Numbered from the stretch's first letter, positions 35,025 to 45,687 are shown. The stretch: 64,000 bases of DNA from Panacibacter ginsenosidivorans (GCF_007971225.1 NZ_CP042435.1:3537501-3601500); one strand, 5' to 3'. Made by a program: numbers and translations. Notes: generated by a model not told the origin, from the sequence alone.

Positions 35025-37897
35025 TGTTTGGAATAAGAATATATATTACTGTCTTTGCACTTACAGCCATTGCCTTTTCATTACATGCACAAAGCACCGG
35101 CAAAAGAATATTTGCTATTAGCGGCCCCGAAGGCGATGAACCTAAAATACTCTCACTGTATCAAAACAAGCAGGGTTATATTCTTGCAGGTACAACCAAA
35201 GGTCTGTACAGGTTTGACGGCCTGGATTTTTTCAAGTATGCTATTGATACACCTGCCGCTGTAACAACAATAAGTGAAGTTTATAATAACCAGCTTTGGG
35301 TAGGTTTTGAAGATGGAAAGCTTGGTTTGGTAAAAAACAACAAAATACTACCGCTTGTATTTGAAGAAGGCCATCCTACAAAAGCTATTAAAAAAATAAT
35401 TGTTGATAAGAATAATATTGTTTGGATGGCAACGGCAGGGGAAGGCGTGTATTATCTGCGCAACAAACGCATGTATAATATAAATGAAGATGATGGCCTA
35501 AGCGATAATTATGTTTATGATATTGCTGTTACTATCAACGGCACAATAAGCGCTGCTACAGACAGGGGGCTTAATATTATTTCGCTTTCAGGCAATAAAA
35601 AAAATGTAAAAGTATATTCCTCCAAAGATGGACTGCCTGATAATATTCTACGTTGCATTTTTGAAACATCCAATTCTTTTTCATGGCTCGGTATGCAGGA
35701 TGCAGGTGTTATTTGTCTGGACAAAACCATGACCACGCAAACTGCAACAACTAAGTGGCCCTATGGGCAGGTAAACGATATTGTTACAACTTCCTCGCAG
35801 GTTTTTATAGCCACAGAAGACAATGGAATGATTGTTTATGACCATGATGAACATAACAACCTTACAACCTTATCTTACAAAGAAGAGCATCTTAAGAAAA
35901 TAAACTGCCTGCTTAGAGACAGGGAAAATAATGTCTGGGCATCGGGAGATAATTTCCTGATGAGGACTGCCGGATCAACTATTGAGACATTGTACAACTT
36001 ACCTAAAACAGCAGTGGAAAAAGTGCACAGCCTGTTGTATGCCGCCGATAAAAGTATTTGGTTTAATGCGGGTAATAATGTTTCAGCTATTTTTCGTGAA
36101 GGAAACAACTGGCAACAAAAAAATTATCCCATCAAAAATCTTGGTAATACGGATATTAGTTGCCTGTACCAGGATAAACGTGGTATTATATGGATAGGAA
36201 CCCTTGGTAAAGGAATTGTTTTGTTAGATCCTTTTACCGGAAAGCAAAGTGTGGTAAAAGAGGACAGCCTGCTGGTGAATAGCAATATTATATCTATTTC
36301 CGGTAGGGATAGTACAATATGGATTTCTGGTTTTGAAGGAATTGTTTGCGCAAAGATCAGTAATGATTTTTTCAGATATACCAATTATACTGGTATTGAA
36401 GATATAGGCAGTAATTATATAAATTATATTCTTCCCGACAGTAAAGGCCGCGCCTGGTTTGCTACCGATGGTAAGGGGCTAACACTTTTTGACAAGGAGA
36501 AATTTACAAGCCTGCAGCAACAGACATCAAAATTTGGGAATGTTGTTTACCGCATCGTAGAAGATGCGTTCAGTAATATTTGGTATTCAACGTATAGAAA
36601 TGGTATAGTAAAATACAATGGTAACTCATGGTATAATTATACTACTGCACAAGGCCTGAGTGATATGAATATTACAGGCCTTGCAACTGCAAGAGATAAC
36701 ATCATTGTATTACACCGGGATAAGCTTGACATTATAAATGCCAAAACAGGTGCAATTACTTTTGTAGATGATGAACAGGGCATTGGTAATATTAACACAG
36801 ATTTCAATGCTTATACAACGGATGGAGAAGGTAATCTTTATTTTATATCCGACAGTACTATTTGCAGGTATCATTCTTCTTATCATACTGCCTTGCAACC
36901 AACGATCCTGATAGATAATGTGCAATTGTTCCTTCATGATGTACAGGTGCAAAGTGGCCACAGTTTTGATTATGACGAGAATACTATCAGCTTTCATTAT
37001 GACGGCTTGTATTATTCACAACCTGGAAAAGTAATGTATCAATACAAACTGGAAGGTTACGATAAAGATTGGGTTGATACAAAGGATAAAACCAAGAATT
37101 TTCCTCAGTTGCCACCAGCCAATTATACGTTTCGTGTAAGGGTATCACTCAATAATAATTTTTCTGCAGCACCTGAAGCGAGCTTCATGTTTTCAATCGA
37201 AAGACCATTCTGGACCAATGTCTGGTTTATCCTGTTTTGTATTGCTTTAGTGGTTGGTATTATTTTTCTTATTATTAAGAACAGGGAAAGAGCTATTAAT
37301 AAATTCAATAAACTGGAAAGGGAAAAAATACGTTCACAACTGGAAACATTACGCAGCCAGATCAACCCTCACTTTCTTTTCAATAGTTTTAATACACTCA
37401 TCTCAGAGATAGAAGAAGACCCTGAAAAGGCAGTTACTTATGTAGAAAAGCTATCTGACTTTTACCGGAGTATAGTTATGAACCGTGAGAAAGATCTGAT
37501 TTTATTACAGGAAGAAATGTCTATACTGGATGATTATGCATTTATTCAAAAAAAGCGATATGGGCAGGCAATTCAGGTAAACAATAAGATAACAGAACAG
37601 CAGGAAAAAGCGTTTTATATAACACCGCTTGCTTTACAGTTACTTATTGAAAATGCAATTAAGCATAATGTTGTTTCACTTGAGAAACCCCTTATAATAG
37701 AGCTTTTCGTAGATCAAAATGAATATCTCGTTGTAAGGAACAGCGTTTCAAAAAAATTACAGGAAGAGAAAGGAAGCCGTATGGGGTTGCAGAATATTCA
37801 GAAACGTTATGCGCTTATTTCACGCAAGTCTGTTATTGTTGAAAAAGACGAGCAATATTTTACTGTAAAAATACCGTTATTAAAAACTCCCGTATGA
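35024..37897 (+). CDS. Sensor histidine kinase with propeller sensor (LytS/YehU-type)
   Basis: A 957-residue membrane sensor. A signal peptide ends near 'SLHAQ'. Two-component-regulator propeller repeats (about residues 45-620; e.g. 'TTKGLYRFDGLDFF', 'ATDGKGLTLFDKEKF') are followed by a Y_Y_Y domain (about 630-725), one transmembrane segment ('VWFILFCIALVVGIIFLII') and a His_kinase domain with 'QINPHFLFNSFNTL'. The ATPase region has 'LIENAIKHN' and 'GSRMGLQNIQKRYA'. It forms a pair with the LytTR regulator, whose gene overlaps by 4 bases. The signal is probably an envelope molecule; targets are likely nearby cytochrome and YceI genes. Confidence 0.93.
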   Translation: MFGIRIYITVFALTAIAFSLHAQSTGKRIFAISGPEGDEPKILSLYQNKQGYILAGTTKGLYRFDGLDFFKYAIDTPAAVTTISEVYNNQLWVGFEDGKLGLVKNNKILPLVFEEGHPTKAIKKIIVDKNNIVWMATAGEGVYYLRNKRMYNINEDDGLSDNYVYDIAVTINGTISAATDRGLNIISLSGNKKNVKVYSSKDGLPDNILRCIFETSNSFSWLGMQDAGVICLDKTMTTQTATTKWPYGQVNDIVTTSSQVFIATEDNGMIVYDHDEHNNLTTLSYKEEHLKKINCLLRDRENNVWASGDNFLMRTAGSTIETLYNLPKTAVEKVHSLLYAADKSIWFNAGNNVSAIFREGNNWQQKNYPIKNLGNTDISCLYQDKRGIIWIGTLGKGIVLLDPFTGKQSVVKEDSLLVNSNIISISGRDSTIWISGFEGIVCAKISNDFFRYTNYTGIEDIGSNYINYILPDSKGRAWFATDGKGLTLFDKEKFTSLQQQTSKFGNVVYRIVEDAFSNIWYSTYRNGIVKYNGNSWYNYTTAQGLSDMNITGLATARDNIIVLHRDKLDIINAKTGAITFVDDEQGIGNINTDFNAYTTDGEGNLYFISDSTICRYHSSYHTALQPTILIDNVQLFLHDVQVQSGHSFDYDENTISFHYDGLYYSQPGKVMYQYKLEGYDKDWVDTKDKTKNFPQLPPANYTFRVRVSLNNNFSAAPEASFMFSIERPFWTNVWFILFCIALVVGIIFLIIKNRERAINKFNKLEREKIRSQLETLRSQINPHFLFNSFNTLISEIEEDPEKAVTYVEKLSDFYRSIVMNREKDLILLQEEMSILDDYAFIQKKRYGQAIQVNNKITEQQEKAFYITPLALQLLIENAIKHNVVSLEKPLIIELFVDQNEYLVVRNSVSKKLQEEKGSRMGLQNIQKRYALISRKSVIVEKDEQYFTVKIPLLKTPV

Positions 37898-38661
37898 TCA
37901 AGGTCTTAATTATTGAAGATGAAGTAGCCGCTTCAAAACGATTGCAAAAACTTCTTGCAGAACTTATGCCAGATGCTGCAATCACTGATATTATTGTAAG
38001 CATAAATGCTGCAGTAAACTGGTTCAAAAATAACCAGCACCCGGATCTTGTTTTTGCAGATATACATCTTGCCGATGGTTCCAGCTTCGAAATATTTAAG
38101 CAGGTAAAACTGGATTGCCCGGTTATTTTCATTACAGCTTACGATCAGTATGCACTGGAAGCATTTAAACACAACAGTATCCATTACCTGCTTAAGCCGG
38201 TTAAGAAGGAAGACCTTACAGAAGCAATTGCCAAGTTTAGAAAAATGCATGCCAGCAAAGCAAATAATAATATTGATATTGAAAAAATGCTTATGTCTTT
38301 CAGGCAACCTGCTGCAAACTATAAAGAGCGGTTCATCATTCGCTTTGGAGAGCATATCAAGACAATCGAAACACAGGACATAGCTTATTTCTATACAGAG
38401 AACAAAGCCAACTATGCCGTTATGAAAGATGGTAAAAGATATCCTGTAGATCATAACCTCGATGAGCTTGAAACACTCATTAACCCAAAAAGTTTCTTCC
38501 GCATCAACCGCCAGTTTATCATTGGTTACAACTCCATTACAGAAATGGTCAGCTACTCAAAATCAAGGGTGCTTATTAAACTTAATCCGCCATCAAAATT
38601 TGAAACCATTGTTAGCACAGAACGCTCTGCTGCATTCAAATCCTGGCTGGCAGGAGAATAG
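37894..38661 (+). CDS. LytTR-family response regulator
   Basis: A 255-residue regulator. The receiver domain has acidic residues in 'LIIEDE', the phosphoacceptor Asp in 'LVFADIHLADG', and Lys in 'YLLKPVK'. The C-terminal LytTR DNA-binding domain contains 'ENKANYAVMKDGKRYPVDHNLDELE' and 'FFRINRQFIIGYNSI'. It overlaps the kinase gene by four bases (ATGA). The genes regulated are not shown by the sequence. Confidence 0.94.
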   Translation: MIKVLIIEDEVAASKRLQKLLAELMPDAAITDIIVSINAAVNWFKNNQHPDLVFADIHLADGSSFEIFKQVKLDCPVIFITAYDQYALEAFKHNSIHYLLKPVKKEDLTEAIAKFRKMHASKANNNIDIEKMLMSFRQPAANYKERFIIRFGEHIKTIETQDIAYFYTENKANYAVMKDGKRYPVDHNLDELETLINPKSFFRINRQFIIGYNSITEMVSYSKSRVLIKLNPPSKFETIVSTERSAAFKSWLAGE

Positions 38662-38842
38662 AATTTGTGTAGCATTCATATCTGCATTAACTTGCAGCCA
38701 CTTCAGGCAGATTTGTTTATTGTTCGGCCTGCAAAAAATCTGAACTAATAAACGCCACAGAAACTCCACTTAACGGTTTCCCAACGTTTAATCAGTACAG
38801 TAATATTTTGTTGGCCTGCAGTAATGCTTATGGTATCGCCTG

Positions 38843-38998
38843 TTGTGTCACTCACTTGTACGTTCGGAACATTATTGAACAAGTTTACGCGTTTACGTGT
38901 TTCAAAAAGTTTATATGTTGTTTGTTACTTATCAAACTTGTGAACTTGTAAACCTGTAAACTGCTGAAACTATTCTTCAGTACAAGAGTGCGACGCAA
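38843..38998 (+). repeat. Full-length inverted-repeat element, ends B and A'
   Basis: The left end is TTGTGTCACTCACTTGTAC (38843-38861) followed by GTTCGGAAC. The right end is GTACAAGAGTGCGACGCAA (38980-38998). The 156-base unit is homologous along its length to the copy at 28664-28812 in the opposite orientation. The interior is rich in short inverted motifs such as TTTACGCGTTTACGTG and ACTTGTAAACCTGTAAAC. It occupies most of the gap before the methionine synthase genes. Confidence 0.9.
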
Positions 38999-39048
38999 CG
39001 GAAGTATCATAGCAATACAAATGCCTGGCTCAAAAAAATTAGTGTGAT

Positions 39049-40062
39049 ATGAAGTCGATCAAAGATTGTTTAAAAGAAAGGATTCTAATCATCGATGGTG
39101 CAATGGGTACCATGATACAACGTCATAAACCCACAGAAGCAACTTACCGCGGTGAAAGATTTAAAGACTGGCATAAAGATGTTAAGAACAACAGCGACCT
39201 GATGAATCTTACCCAGCCACAAATAATTGAAGGCATACACAAGTTGTATCTTGAAGCAGGTGCAGATATTATTGAGACCAATACGTTTGCTGCAACAAAG
39301 ATCGCACAGGCAGATTATGACCTGCAACCTTTTGCATACGAAATGAATGTTGCCGGTGCGAAAATTGCACGTAAAGCAGCAGATGAATTCACTGCAAAAG
39401 ATCCATCTAAACCAAGGTTTGTGGCGGGTGCTATCGGCCCGTTGAATAAAACATTAAGTCTTTCACCGGATGTAAATAACCCGGGTTATCGTTCCGTAAC
39501 TTTTGATGAAGTTGTTGAGGCGTATTATGAACAGGTACGTGGTCTTGTAGATGGTGGCGTAGATGTGTTGCTGATAGAAACCATCTTTGACACACTCAAT
39601 GCAAAAGGAGCAATTTACGCCATCAAAAAATATTTCAGGGAAACAGGCAAGCCAGAATTGCCTGTTATGATCAGCGGAACAATTACTGATGCCAGTGGCA
39701 GAACATTAAGCGGTCAAACCCTGGAAGCTTTTTATACATCCATAGCACATGCAAAACCATTAAGTGTTGGTTTGAACTGTGCATTGGGCGCAAAAGAAAT
39801 GCGTGGACATATAGAAGAGTTGTCGCAGATAGCACCTTGTTATGTGTCTGCTTACCCTAATGCAGGCTTGCCCAATGCAATGGGTGAATATGATGAGCAA
39901 CCAGAACAAACTGCGCATTTCTTAGAAGAGTGGGCACGGGAAGGTTTTGTAAATATTGTTGGTGGCTGCTGCGGTACTACGCCTGATCACATTAAACATA
40001 TTGCAGAGCATGTGAAACAATTTGAGCCAAGGCAATTGCCTGTTGTTGAGGAAGTATATTAA
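39049..40062 (+). CDS. metH: Methionine synthase, homocysteine-binding subunit
   Basis: A 337-residue homocysteine S-methyltransferase domain, corresponding to the N-terminal module of MetH. Zinc ligands are the Cys of 'VGLNCALG' and the Cys pair in '[11 protein letters not shown]'. '[15 protein letters not shown]' opens the barrel. The rest of the enzyme is encoded by the next gene, 18 bases downstream. Both have intact starts and stops at a domain boundary, so this is a split enzyme rather than a frameshift. Confidence 0.93.
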   Translation: MKSIKDCLKERILIIDGAMGTMIQRHKPTEATYRGERFKDWHKDVKNNSDLMNLTQPQIIEGIHKLYLEAGADIIETNTFAATKIAQADYDLQPFAYEMNVAGAKIARKAADEFTAKDPSKPRFVAGAIGPLNKTLSLSPDVNNPGYRSVTFDEVVEAYYEQVRGLVDGGVDVLLIETIFDTLNAKGAIYAIKKYFRETGKPELPVMISGTITDASGRTLSGQTLEAFYTSIAHAKPLSVGLNCALGAKEMRGHIEELSQIAPCYVSAYPNAGLPNAMGEYDEQPEQTAHFLEEWAREGFVNIVGGCCGTTPDHIKHIAEHVKQFEPRQLPVVEEVY

Positions 40063-40080
40063 ATAAGAGATTTTTATTTT

Positions 40081-42798
40081 ATGAGCGAAACGGTGTCTAT
40101 AAAACCTTACTTAAGATTATCAGGGCTGGAGCCATTGGTTATTCGTCCGGAAATGAATTTTGTAAATGTTGGTGAGCGAACCAATGTTACTGGTTCTAAA
40201 AAATTTGCAAGGCTTATTCGTGAGAATAAGTATGAAGAAGCATTGAGTGTTGCAAGGCAACAGGTAGAGAATGGTGCACAGGTATTAGATGTAAACATGG
40301 ATGATGCGCTATTAGACGGTGTGCAGGCTATGACCACCTTTCTCAACCTTCTGCAAAGCGAACCAGATATTGCAAAGATTCCGATCATGATCGACTCTTC
40401 GAAGTTTGAGATCATAGAGGCAGGGTTGAAATGTGTGCAGGGCAAATGTATAGTTAACTCTATCTCTATGAAAGAAGGAGAAGAGAAATTTATACAACAG
40501 GCATATACATGCCAGGCATATGGTGCTGCAGTTATAGTTATGGCTTTTGATGAAGTAGGGCAGGCTGATACAAAAAAGCGTAAAGTGGAGATATGTCACC
40601 GCGCTTATAAAATACTTACAGAGAAGGTGGGCTTTGCACCGCAGGATATTATTTTTGACCCGAACATTTTTGCAATAGCCACGGGTATTGAAGAACACAA
40701 CAACTACGCAGTTGATTTTATAGAAGCAACAAGAGAGATCAAAAAATTAATGCCACTTACCAAAGTAAGCGGTGGTGTAAGTAATGTATCTTTTTCATTC
40801 CGTGGTAATGATCATGTGCGTGAAGCCATACACAGTGTATTTCTCTATTATGCCATTAAAGCGGGCATGGACATGGGTATTGTAAATGCAGGGCAGCTTG
40901 TAGTGTATGATGAAATAGAACCACAACTAAGAGATCTTTGTGAAGATGTGTTACTTAACCGAAATAATGATAATAATGAGGCTACAGAAAAACTGATTGC
41001 TTTTGCAGAAACAGTAAAAGCAAAAGGAAAAGAAACGGTAAAAGATGAAGCGTGGCGCAATGGTAGTGTGGAGGAGCGTTTAACACATTCATTAGTAAAT
41101 GGCATTACCGATTATATTGATGCAGACACAGAGGAAGCCAGGCAGAAATATAGTAAGCCACTTGAAGTTATTGAAGGTCCATTAATGGATGGGATGAATG
41201 TGGTAGGTGACCTTTTTGGGTCCGGAAAAATGTTCCTGCCGCAAGTGGTAAAAAGCGCCAGGGTTATGAAGAAATCAGTGGCTATACTAACACCCTATAT
41301 TGAGGCAGAAAAAGAAGAACGCAGACTAAAACATATTGCAGACGGCACAAAAAATGAAGAAGGCGCAGGTGCTGCCAAAGTATTGCTTGCCACTGTTAAA
41401 GGTGATGTACACGACATTGGTAAAAACATTGTTGGCGTTGTATTGGGTTGTAACGGTTACGATATCCTCGATCTTGGCGTAATGGTGTCCGCTGATAAAA
41501 TACTGGATACTGCTGTAAAAGAAAATGTTGATATTATTGGGTTGAGTGGGTTGATCACTCCTTCGCTTGATGAAATGGTACATATAGCTCACGAGATGAA
41601 GCGACGCAATATGAACCAGCCATTGTTGATCGGTGGTGCAACCACTTCCCGTATGCATACTGCAGTAAAGATTGCACCACAATATGATAATGGTGTAGTG
41701 CATGTATTAGACGCCTCAAGAAGTGTAACTGTAGCGGGCTCTTTATTAAGCAAAGAACAGAAAGTGCAATTCCTTGATGATATCCGCAACGAGTACGTTA
41801 AATTGAAAGAAGGGTTTGATAACAAAAAATCTGTTAAGCAATATTTGTCTTATACAGATGCAGCAAACAATGCAGTAAAAATAGATTGGGAGAATTATAA
41901 AGCACCTGCTCCATCTTTTACAGGTACAAAAGTGTTTGATGATTTTCCATTAACAGAATTACGCAACTATATAGACTGGAAACCTTTCTTCATAGCATGG
42001 GAAATGCATGGCAACTTTCCTGAAATTCTTACTGATAAAGTAGTAGGTAAGGAAGCTACTAAATTGTATAATGATGCCAATGCATTATTGGATAATCTCA
42101 TTCAGGAAAAATGGTTGACAGCAACAGGTGTCATCGGCTTTTGGGAAGCAGTACGCACAGCACCAGACACAATAGAAGTGAAGACTGAAAAGTCAAGGGT
42201 AAAACTTGAATCATTAAGGCAACAAATAAAGAAAGCCGCTGATCAACCCAATTTATCACTGGCAGATTTTATTTCTCCACTTGAAACTTCACATGATCAT
42301 ATCGGTGCATTTGCAGTTACGATCAAAGGAATAGAACCCCATATCAAAAAGTTTGAGGCGCAGCATGATGATTACAATAAGATCATGTTGCAGGCTTTAT
42401 GCGATCGCTTTGCGGAAGCTTTTGCTGAATGCCTGCATCAAAAAGTACGTAAAGAATATTGGGGTTATGTAAAAGATGAACAGCTTAGCAATGAAGACCT
42501 TATTAAAGAAAAATATACAGGCATTCGCCCTGCACCGGGCTACCCCGCTTGCCCGGATCATACAGAAAAATACAAGCTTTTTAATTTGCTCAACGCAACC
42601 GAGAATACAGGTATACAACTAACCGAATCATTGGCAATGTATCCGGCGGCCAGTGTTTGTGGCTGGTATTTCAGCCACCCCCGGAGCCAGTATTTTGGTG
42701 TGGGCAAAATAGCCAAAGATCAGTTGGAGGATTATGCCAAACGTAAAGGCTGGAATAATGAAGAGGCCAATCGTTGGTTAAGACCTAATCTGGAATAA
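40081..42798 (+). CDS. metH: Methionine synthase, folate/cobalamin/reactivation subunit
   Basis: A 905-residue protein with the remaining MetH modules: pterin-binding domain ('[20 protein letters not shown]'), cap, B12-binding domain with the base-off motif '[10 protein letters not shown]' (about residues 440-450), and activation domain ('[15 protein letters not shown]' for SAM). It transfers methyl from methyl-THF (made by MetF, 9.2 kb) through cobalamin to homocysteine held by the upstream subunit. No cobalamin riboswitch is evident upstream of the pair. Confidence 0.96.
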   Translation: MSETVSIKPYLRLSGLEPLVIRPEMNFVNVGERTNVTGSKKFARLIRENKYEEALSVARQQVENGAQVLDVNMDDALLDGVQAMTTFLNLLQSEPDIAKIPIMIDSSKFEIIEAGLKCVQGKCIVNSISMKEGEEKFIQQAYTCQAYGAAVIVMAFDEVGQADTKKRKVEICHRAYKILTEKVGFAPQDIIFDPNIFAIATGIEEHNNYAVDFIEATREIKKLMPLTKVSGGVSNVSFSFRGNDHVREAIHSVFLYYAIKAGMDMGIVNAGQLVVYDEIEPQLRDLCEDVLLNRNNDNNEATEKLIAFAETVKAKGKETVKDEAWRNGSVEERLTHSLVNGITDYIDADTEEARQKYSKPLEVIEGPLMDGMNVVGDLFGSGKMFLPQVVKSARVMKKSVAILTPYIEAEKEERRLKHIADGTKNEEGAGAAKVLLATVKGDVHDIGKNIVGVVLGCNGYDILDLGVMVSADKILDTAVKENVDIIGLSGLITPSLDEMVHIAHEMKRRNMNQPLLIGGATTSRMHTAVKIAPQYDNGVVHVLDASRSVTVAGSLLSKEQKVQFLDDIRNEYVKLKEGFDNKKSVKQYLSYTDAANNAVKIDWENYKAPAPSFTGTKVFDDFPLTELRNYIDWKPFFIAWEMHGNFPEILTDKVVGKEATKLYNDANALLDNLIQEKWLTATGVIGFWEAVRTAPDTIEVKTEKSRVKLESLRQQIKKAADQPNLSLADFISPLETSHDHIGAFAVTIKGIEPHIKKFEAQHDDYNKIMLQALCDRFAEAFAECLHQKVRKEYWGYVKDEQLSNEDLIKEKYTGIRPAPGYPACPDHTEKYKLFNLLNATENTGIQLTESLAMYPAASVCGWYFSHPRSQYFGVGKIAKDQLEDYAKRKGWNNEEANRWLRPNLE

Positions 42799-43184
42799 TT
42801 TTTTCTTACCTGCTGCAATTTTTCATAGCGCCGCCTGTTGTGTCACTCACTTGTACTATCGGAACATTTATCAGCAATTATGAATGAGCGGTTTTTGCAG
42901 AAATGCATTCTTCGGTACAAGAGTGCGACGCAAGAGGTGATGATATATTTGCTGCAGTCGGGTAGAACTAAACCTGCAATTTTCGGGTTAATAAAAACCT
43001 TAATTTATTCATAAGTATTTAATAATCAAATTGTAGTAATATAAAATAGATTAAGTTAAAAAATATGATGTCTTGTTTGGATATAATAATATATTTTTGA
43101 AGCGTTATAGGACTTAAATTTTTGTGATTTTCAGCTATGAAAAGTTGTTTTACAAAATTTTTAAGTGAATCCAAAATTTATCTT
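42799..43184. other. Intergenic region between metH and the exopolysaccharide cluster
   Basis: It contains a 96-base inverted-repeat element (42838-42933) and about 200 bases of AT-rich DNA that may hold the cluster promoter. No further gene seen. Confidence 0.5.
42838..42933 (+). repeat. Inverted-repeat element, ends B and A'
   Basis: B end TTGTGTCACTCACTTGTAC (42838-42856) and A' end GTACAAGAGTGCGACGCAA (42915-42933), with outer left flank TTTTTCATAGCGCCGCC. The interior is shorter than at 38.8 kb but keeps GGAACATT next to the B end and ATTCTTC next to the A' end. Confidence 0.9.
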
Positions 43185-44495
43185 ATGAACCTTGATAAAC
43201 ATTACACCTTATATTTTTTCGAATCTGCTGTTAATAATATCATCGTTAATGTGGCCTTAACTGGGTTAATTTTTATTTCATTTCCTCACGATCCTGGCGC
43301 TTACCTTATCCCATTATTATTATTGGTTAATACTATGTGGTTCCTATTATTTATGATCTTCAATTACTTTAAAAATAATGGAGCTCTTTTTGTTTCAAAA
43401 AAAGCCGAGGCTTTACTATTTCAGCTTATTTCTTTTTATTTACTTAATTCAATCTTCTGGATACCTGGGATGAACCGGAAGTTCTTTTTGATTATTTATG
43501 GTGTATTTAGTTTATCGGTTTTGTTGTTGCATTTTTTTGGAAAAGCATTAAAAAAAATACTGTTATTAATATTATATAAAAAAGACAGGGAACGGCCTGA
43601 ACCTAAAATAATCAGTAGACTAAAAGATTATTTTGGCAATGAGTTCTATGACAGCAATTTTCAACCATCTATTTCGGGATTTGAAAATAAAAAAATGAAT
43701 ACACTTCTTTATAATTCAAAAGGAGATATATCTAAGATAAGCAGGGTTTCGATAAATGGTGAAATTCAAATAGATGAAGTATTAGAAAATGCGGAATATA
43801 CATTTGATAGGGTAAACCTTGGTGATAGAATTGCTGTTGGCAAACAATATTTAAACCCATATAACATTGGAATCAAAGGTGACTTAGCAGTAAAGAAAGT
43901 GATCAATAGATTATTAAAAAGGTTGTTTGACATAATTGTGAGTTTATTTGTAATTGTATTTTTTCTTTCATGGATGGTACCATTAATAGGCCTGTTAATT
44001 AAAATGGAAAGCCGCGGGCCTGTATTGTTCAGGCAACTTAGATCGGGGCGTAATAATAGACCTTTTTGGTGTTATAAATTCAGAAGCATGCATGTAAATG
44101 AAAGCAGCGATGAATTACAAGCTACAAAAGGTGATAGCAGAGTTACAGCAATAGGTGCATTTTTAAGAAAGACAAGTATTGATGAGTTCCCTCAGTTTAT
44201 TAATGTACTTAAGGGAGAAATGAGTATTGTTGGCCCAAGGCCGCATATGCTTTTACATACTGAATTTTATGGGGCCAGAATTGATAATTATATGAAAAGG
44301 CTAACCGTAAGGCAGGGATTGACAGGATGGGCCCAGGTTAAAGGATACAGAGGTGAAACAGCAGATATACGATTTATGGAGGAAAGAGTGTATCATGATT
44401 TATGGTATACAGAAAATGGCAACCTATGGCTGGATATAAAAATTATTTTTTTGACTTTAATAAAGATATTTAATGATAAGAGCCGTGCTTACTAA
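43185..44495 (+). CDS. Undecaprenyl-phosphate sugar phosphotransferase (exopolysaccharide initiation)
   Basis: A 436-residue membrane enzyme starting exopolysaccharide synthesis by transferring a sugar-1-phosphate to undecaprenyl phosphate. Several N-terminal hydrophobic segments are followed by the bacterial sugar transferase domain: 'KRLFDIIVSLFVIVFFLSW', 'GPVLFRQLRSGRNNRPFWCYKFRSM', 'KTSIDEFPQFINVLKGEMSIVGPRP' and 'QGLTGWAQVKGYRG' elements. An upstream ATG at 43137 is in frame; I prefer 43185 ('MNLDKHYTLYFF') because the first 16 residues look unrelated to the family. The sugar is not determinable. Confidence 0.9.
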   Translation: MNLDKHYTLYFFESAVNNIIVNVALTGLIFISFPHDPGAYLIPLLLLVNTMWFLLFMIFNYFKNNGALFVSKKAEALLFQLISFYLLNSIFWIPGMNRKFFLIIYGVFSLSVLLLHFFGKALKKILLLILYKKDRERPEPKIISRLKDYFGNEFYDSNFQPSISGFENKKMNTLLYNSKGDISKISRVSINGEIQIDEVLENAEYTFDRVNLGDRIAVGKQYLNPYNIGIKGDLAVKKVINRLLKRLFDIIVSLFVIVFFLSWMVPLIGLLIKMESRGPVLFRQLRSGRNNRPFWCYKFRSMHVNESSDELQATKGDSRVTAIGAFLRKTSIDEFPQFINVLKGEMSIVGPRPHMLLHTEFYGARIDNYMKRLTVRQGLTGWAQVKGYRGETADIRFMEERVYHDLWYTENGNLWLDIKIIFLTLIKIFNDKSRAY

Positions 44496-44856
44496 TCAAT
44501 AAAGAATTACGAAAAATAACCTACACACTCAAAAACATGCTATTTTCGCGAAACATTCAACTGGTCATGTTTCGCACGCAGGAAAAGCTGAATTGCAAAA
44601 TTACTTAACAAGCCTTTTCAAAGCAAGGGTATCAAAATGCTTTAATGCTTTTTGATAACTAATAGGATTGTTTGATAGATAATATCTCAATTGTTGTGGT
44701 TAGTAAGACTTAATGATTTTTTGGATAGAAGCTCTTTTTGAACAAATATGGCATGTATTTTATTATCTTTTTTGCCCACAGCCTTCTTGGTCAGAAGGCA
44801 TAAAATATTGAGAATTCGTAATTATTATAATTTTTATTTTACCTATTAATTGTCCA
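44496..44856. other. Intergenic region with a strong hairpin
   Basis: No gene seen. GCGAAACAT (44548-44556) pairs with ATGTTTCGC (44567-44575) around a 10-base loop, with no T run, so it is not a classical terminator. It may be a regulatory leader of the export genes. Confidence 0.5.
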
Positions 44857-45687
44857 ATGCAAATAAAAAAAGTTGTTCTTCCTGTATCATGCATACTTTT
44901 TCTGTCAATGTTTTTTTTCCAGTCCTGTATCACATATAAAAATGTGCCTTATTTTCAGGATTTCCCGGATACAGCAAAGCCTGCAATTATTAAAACAATT
45001 CCTTTTAAAACGCCGGTTATTCAGTCTGATGATATTTTATCGATTACTATCCAAACAATTGATAATGACATAACAAATTTGCTGAATAATAATAATGGGG
45101 TTAATGGTGGAAACAGTAGTTTACCTGTAGCAGGTAGCTCCACAACACCAGGCACACCTAATCAATCAGCGATTGCCGGTTATTTAGTGGACAAAGCGGG
45201 AAATGTTGAACTTCCGTTTATCGGAGAAATAAAATTGGCCGGACTAACCACATCTGAAGCTCATAATCTTATAAAAAAAGAAGCCAATAAATATTTTAAT
45301 AACCCTGTGGTAAATGTGCGATTTGCAAATTTTAAAATCACCGTGCTTGGAGAGGTTAACAGGCCGGCCTCTTACATTGCACCGAACGAGAAAATAAATC
45401 TGTTTGATGCACTAGGAATGGCAGGTGATCTTACCATATTTGGAAAAAGAGAAAATGTATTGTTGTTGCGTGATACACTTGGTGATAAGCAGATGATAAG
45501 ACTAAACCTTAATTCAAAGGATATAGTAAGCTCCCCTTACTTCTATTTACAACCTAACGACATTGTGTATGTAGAACCAAGCAAATACAAAATTGCCAGT
45601 GTAGATGCGATAAGAAACAGGAATATTACACTTGCAGCTTCTGCATTAACAATTTTGCTTGTTCTTGTAACACGTATTGGAAAATAA
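44857..45687 (+). CDS. Polysaccharide export lipoprotein (Wza-like)
   Basis: A 276-residue outer-membrane lipoprotein (lipobox 'MFFFQSCITYKNVPYF'). The Poly_export domain has 'VIQSDDILSITIQTIDNDI' and 'GNVELPFIGEIKLAGLTTSEAHNLI', and an SLBB domain follows ('KITVLGEVNRPASYIAPNEKINLFDALGMAGDLT'). A C-terminal hydrophobic segment ends the protein. It forms the export channel with the Wzc-like kinase encoded next. Confidence 0.93.
   Translation: MQIKKVVLPVSCILFLSMFFFQSCITYKNVPYFQDFPDTAKPAIIKTIPFKTPVIQSDDILSITIQTIDNDITNLLNNNNGVNGGNSSLPVAGSSTTPGTPNQSAIAGYLVDKAGNVELPFIGEIKLAGLTTSEAHNLIKKEANKYFNNPVVNVRFANFKITVLGEVNRPASYIAPNEKINLFDALGMAGDLTIFGKRENVLLLRDTLGDKQMIRLNLNSKDIVSSPYFYLQPNDIVYVEPSKYKIASVDAIRNRNITLAASALTILLVLVTRIGK

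Noticed and set aside
40063-40080. Frameshift or nonsense mutation splitting metH
   Set aside because: Both halves have complete domains, the gap is short, the second has its own ATG, and the split is at a known domain boundary.
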